64,000 bases of DNA. Origin: Pseudomonadales bacterium (lineage in GTDB: Bacteria > Pseudomonadota > Gammaproteobacteria > Pseudomonadales > Porticoccaceae). The notes beneath the pieces were generated by a model. It worked only from the letters and a program-made list of their open reading frames with translations. It searched no databases and was not told the origin of the DNA. The DNA lies in the NCBI GenBank assembly GCA_024234435.1, contig JACKOF010000001.1, positions 682,001 to 746,000 on the forward strand, given 5' to 3'. The first letter of the stretch is position 1. Every line of letters begins with the position of its first letter. Of the stretch, positions 61,930-64,000 are shown piece after piece. The position numbers were made by a program, and so were the translations under genes.

Positions 61930-62778
61930 CTAGAGTATGGTCTGTTGTGATGCCGTTGCCGGCAGGGTTTTAATGTACTCATTCGGCGTGAGGTAGTTCA
62001 AGCTCGAATGCGGTCTGATCTGATTGTACTGCTTTCTCCATGCTTCGATAACAACACGTGCTTCCGCTCGTGACCGGAACCATTCCATGTTCAAGCATTC
62101 GTCCCTGAACTTGCCATTAAAGCTCTCGTCAAGTCCGTTCTGCCAGGGCTTACCGGGATCGCTCAATGCCGTGTTGATGCCATGATCGGTTAGCCATTTC
62201 AGCACAGCGCGAGAGACAAACTCCGAGCCGTTGTCAGACCGGATATGGCGCGGAGCGCCATGCACCGTAATCAGTTTAGCAAGCTGCTCGATGACATAAG
62301 CAGAGCGGATGCGACCCGACACCGTGATCGCCAGGCATTTGCGCGTGTATTCATCAACGATGATCAGGCACTTCAGCACCTGACCGTTGGCGCAACGGTC
62401 GAACACGAAGTCATAGGCCCAGACATGGTCCTGTTGTTCCGGTGGTAGCGGTCTCGGTCTGGATACCAGTGCACGACGGCGCTTACGCTTTTTCGGGACC
62501 TGCAGCTGGGCACTGCGCCACAGCCGCCATGCCCGATCAAAACTCATTGGATGCCCGTCACGGCGAAGAAGGATGGCAATACGCCGATAGCCAAAGCGCG
62601 GATACAACCGCGACAAGCGACGCATGGCAGCCAATGCCGGTGCATCTTTTTTATCCAGCCGGGACTGATACTCTAATGTCGAACGGGCAACCGAGAACAA
62701 CCGGCACGCACTGCGTTGCGAGAGCCCGCGCTTAACCGCATAGGCGACTTGTTGTCGCCGCGCTGACGCGGTCACCAC
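61930..62778 (-). CDS. IS407-like transposase OrfB
   Basis: A 282-residue integrase-core protein that overlaps orfA by seven bases. DDE residues: Asp in VWAYDFVFDRC, Asp in HIRSDNGSEFVS and Glu in LDESFNGKFRDECLN. The frame is complete. The N-terminal part (RRQQVAYAVKRGLSQRSACRLFSVARSTLEY) is an HTH. Sequence is of the IS407 subgroup of IS3. Confidence 0.92.
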   Translation of the reverse strand: MVTASARRQQVAYAVKRGLSQRSACRLFSVARSTLEYQSRLDKKDAPALAAMRRLSRLYPRFGYRRIAILLRRDGHPMSFDRAWRLWRSAQLQVPKKRKRRRALVSRPRPLPPEQQDHVWAYDFVFDRCANGQVLKCLIIVDEYTRKCLAITVSGRIRSAYVIEQLAKLITVHGAPRHIRSDNGSEFVSRAVLKWLTDHGINTALSDPGKPWQNGLDESFNGKFRDECLNMEWFRSRAEARVVIEAWRKQYNQIRPHSSLNYLTPNEYIKTLPATASQQTIL

Positions 62779-63035
62779 TTTTTTCGGCTGACCTCCTTCA
62801 TGACTTCGATCTCAAGGTCACGCTCGGCCAGCAGCTTCTTTAACCGACCGTTCTCTTGCTCCAACTGCTTGAGATGGCGAACATCGTTCACCTCCATCTC
62901 ACCGAACTTCTTGCGCCACGCGTAGATCGTGGCTTCGCTCACACCGTTCTTCTTCGCAACCTGAGTGACTGGCAGTTCGTCCGCTTCGCGTAAAATCCGG
63001 ACTATCTGCTCGTCGCTGTATCTTGTCTTCTTCAT
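62772..63035 (-). CDS. IS407-like transposase OrfA
   Basis: The ATG at 63035 follows GGAGGGAG by five bases; the longer in-frame start at 63068 lacks such a site. The 87-residue product has an HTH (VTQVAKKNGVSEATIYAWRKKFG) and a zipper-like helix (LKQLEQENGRLKKLLAERDLEIEVMKEV). It is the DNA-binding partner of OrfB. Confidence 0.92.
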   Translation of the reverse strand: MKKTRYSDEQIVRILREADELPVTQVAKKNGVSEATIYAWRKKFGEMEVNDVRHLKQLEQENGRLKKLLAERDLEIEVMKEVSRKKW

Positions 63036-63082
63036 GGTAACTCCCTCCAAGGAGTACCATACTCTCAAGTATCAGCTGGTCC

Positions 63083-63314
63083 TAAAAACACCGGGCAGGT
63101 CAGCAACCCCATTTATTTCTTTGATGCGGTCACCATTCATAAGTCCAGAAGCCGCACCACTACCAAAGGGATCAATATCAGAGATGTAAGCCGTGTCATA
63201 CCCTTGTTTGAGCCCGATACCGATTTTTGCTTCCGCAAATGCGGTTTGAGTAAATGAAAGCCACATTAACGCTAACAGAAAAAAAGAAGTGCGTAGAGTT
63301 GGTTGAGTTGTCAT
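63083..63314 (-). pseudogene. PDZ-domain protein, N-terminal fragment with signal peptide
   Basis: From the ATG at 63314 the frame gives a signal peptide (LRTSFFLLALMWLSFTQTAFAEA, cleavage near residue 28) and the start of a PDZ domain: GIGLKQGYDTAYISDIDPFGSG, AASGLMNGDRIKEINGV. It reaches LPGVF and runs into the insertion element. The rest lies at 61245-61916. PDZ proteins of the periplasm scaffold proteases or other envelope enzymes; this one is not further recognised. Confidence 0.75.
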
Positions 63315-63325
63315 GACGAACGTCC

Positions 63326-63559
63326 TTATCCTTTCTGTAAATGCTCTTTCGCAGAGGAGCTTTGAGCATTCGATGGTATCATTGGGGTTGATGGGAAAGG
63401 TAAGAAATCTTCCCGATATTCATTGGCGGAAAAGTAATCCAACGCACGCTGAACGTCTTCATTATCGAAGAGGTCAGCTGCCAATGCGATTTGTGCGATA
63501 ACCTGATAAGCTTGGCCCATGATATACGCTTCGCGGTTTTGCATTTCTTTTGCAGACAT
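63326..63559 (-). CDS. small hypothetical protein (77 aa)
   Basis: The ATG at 63559 follows AAGGAAT closely. The product has an amphipathic helical start (MSAKEMQNREAYIMGQAYQVIAQIALAADLFDNED) and a short low-complexity tail. It lies 11 bases before the PDZ-gene fragment in the same orientation, so it was part of an operon with it. No family recognised. Confidence 0.55.
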   Translation of the reverse strand: MSAKEMQNREAYIMGQAYQVIAQIALAADLFDNEDVQRALDYFSANEYREDFLPFPSTPMIPSNAQSSSAKEHLQKG

Positions 63560-63631
63560 AGTTGGAATTCCTTGGATTCTGTTTTTTTGAGCTTACACTA
63601 TTGCGCTTTCCCTGCCATCTAACCATCTGGG

Positions 63632-64000
63632 TTAGGATCTTTTAGCCGAGTTAAAATACAAGGTAGCCCTTAGCCCTGGGTTAGCATTTTCCAGCGACAG
63701 CTTTGCGCCATGACGTATTGCAACGGCTTCCACATGGCGCAGACCAAATCCATGCCCGCCTGAATTCTGGCGACGGCCTAAAGCTGCCAGCACATCCAGT
63801 GTTGTATCCTCAACGCCGGTGCCATAGTCACGCACACTTAACGAGAACCGGCAACCATCTTGCGAGAGGCTTATCAATACTGCTGAGCCTGATGGTGCGT
63901 GTTTCAGTGCATTTGAAACGAGGTTAACCAGGGCGCTCTCAATAAGCGGCTTAGATCCCAGTATTTCTGCTGTTTCGCATGATATTTCCTGTTTCAAGGT
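63632..64000 (-). CDS. sensor histidine kinase, C-terminal HATPase domain (partial)
   Basis: The gene continues past the right edge; what is visible is the ATP-binding catalytic domain of a two-component histidine kinase. The N box ALVNLVSNALKHAPSG, the G1 box VRDYGTGVED and the G2 box NSGGHGFGLRHVEAVAIRHG are in order. The F box is weak. The end with LRATLYFNSAKRS is normal. Phosphoacceptor and sensor parts lie outside the window. It is read toward the small-gene/PDZ operon on the same strand. Confidence 0.88.
   Translation of the reverse strand, partial: TLKQEISCETAEILGSKPLIESALVNLVSNALKHAPSGSAVLISLSQDGCRFSLSVRDYGTGVEDTTLDVLAALGRRQNSGGHGFGLRHVEAVAIRHGAKLSLENANPGLRATLYFNSAKRS

Larger units (their letters stand above)
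61917..63082 (-). mobile_element. IS3-family insertion sequence, IS407-like, in a PDZ-protein gene
   Basis: The ends read GGACCACTGTCATCT-AGAGTATGGT on the left and GGACCAGCTGATACTTGAGAGTATGGT on the right (reverse-complemented). Transposase genes are on the minus strand. No target duplication is visible: TTC lies left and TAA right. The exact boundary is good to a base or two. OrfA (RYSDEQIVRILREAD) is of the IS407 subgroup kind. Confidence 0.85.

Noticed and set aside
1..64000. CRISPR arrays, tRNA or rRNA genes
   Set aside because: No regular spaced repeats, cloverleaf-like tRNA sequence with CCA-type end or rRNA sequence was noticed on either strand; short tandem repeats exist only at 18779-18841.

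Overview
The window looks like a gammaproteobacterial chromosome carrying a stretch of integrative conjugative element (ICE) filled with phage-defence genes. The evidence is the family content: an ICE mating-pair module with TIGR03757/03756/03755 and TraG-N proteins, type 1 BREX, IS3- and IS91-family elements, and a TonB-dependent receptor remnant. A marine Cellvibrionales/Spongiibacter-like host would fit the flanking genes, but this is only a guess. Base composition is patchy by eye: the left flank and 35-42 kb are AT-richer, while the ICE genes and the 43-48 kb nuclease/helicase genes are GC-richer. The island therefore looks assembled from several sources.

Layout. 1-4.7 kb: small metabolic or accessory genes (VOC-fold protein, SDR oxidoreductase, GFA-family protein split by an IS3-family element, DUF1993 protein, GyrI-like protein, SRPBCC remnant). 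4.77-9.55 kb: the end of an ICE conjugation module. 9.56-10.98 kb: five small genes on the minus strand, ending at a divergent promoter with inverted repeats. 11.09-35.15 kb: a type 1 BREX locus on the plus strand (brxR, brxA, brxB, brxC, pglX, brxU, pglZ, brxL). Between brxC and pglX lie seven extra genes: a four-gene Wadjet/MukBEF-like condensin module (jetABCD-like, 16.94-22.57 kb) and a three-gene set (winged-helix protein, AbiEii-type nucleotidyltransferase, PP2C-like phosphatase, 22.70-24.86 kb). 35.22-42.74 kb: a 1,683-residue NERD-kinase-kinase-helicase protein (Mokosh-like), a winged-helix partner and a NucS/DUF91-like nuclease. 42.80-55.74 kb: an overlapping set of AddB-like nuclease, AddA-like helicase-nuclease, AAA_13 ATPase, SbcD and SbcC. 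55.87-57.22 kb: an unrecognised HTH protein. 57.58-63.08 kb: mobile-element debris (decayed IS91/ISCR-like element with an oriIS-like end, IS3-family element inside a TonB-receptor remnant, IS407-like element inside a PDZ-protein gene). The right edge holds a partial sensor histidine kinase.

How it may work together. BREX marks host DNA (PglX) and blocks unmarked phage DNA (BrxC, PglZ, BrxL). BrxU attacks modified phage DNA. The condensin-like module would act on small circular DNA. The AddAB/SbcCD-like cluster could degrade free DNA ends or hairpins. The NERD-kinase-helicase pair is a separate candidate anti-phage unit. Genes from brxA to sbcC are all on one strand with many 1-11 nt overlaps. 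The strongest candidate for something new is the nesting of a complete condensin module plus the NTase/PP2C triad inside the BREX operon, with near-perfect palindromes at two of the junctions.
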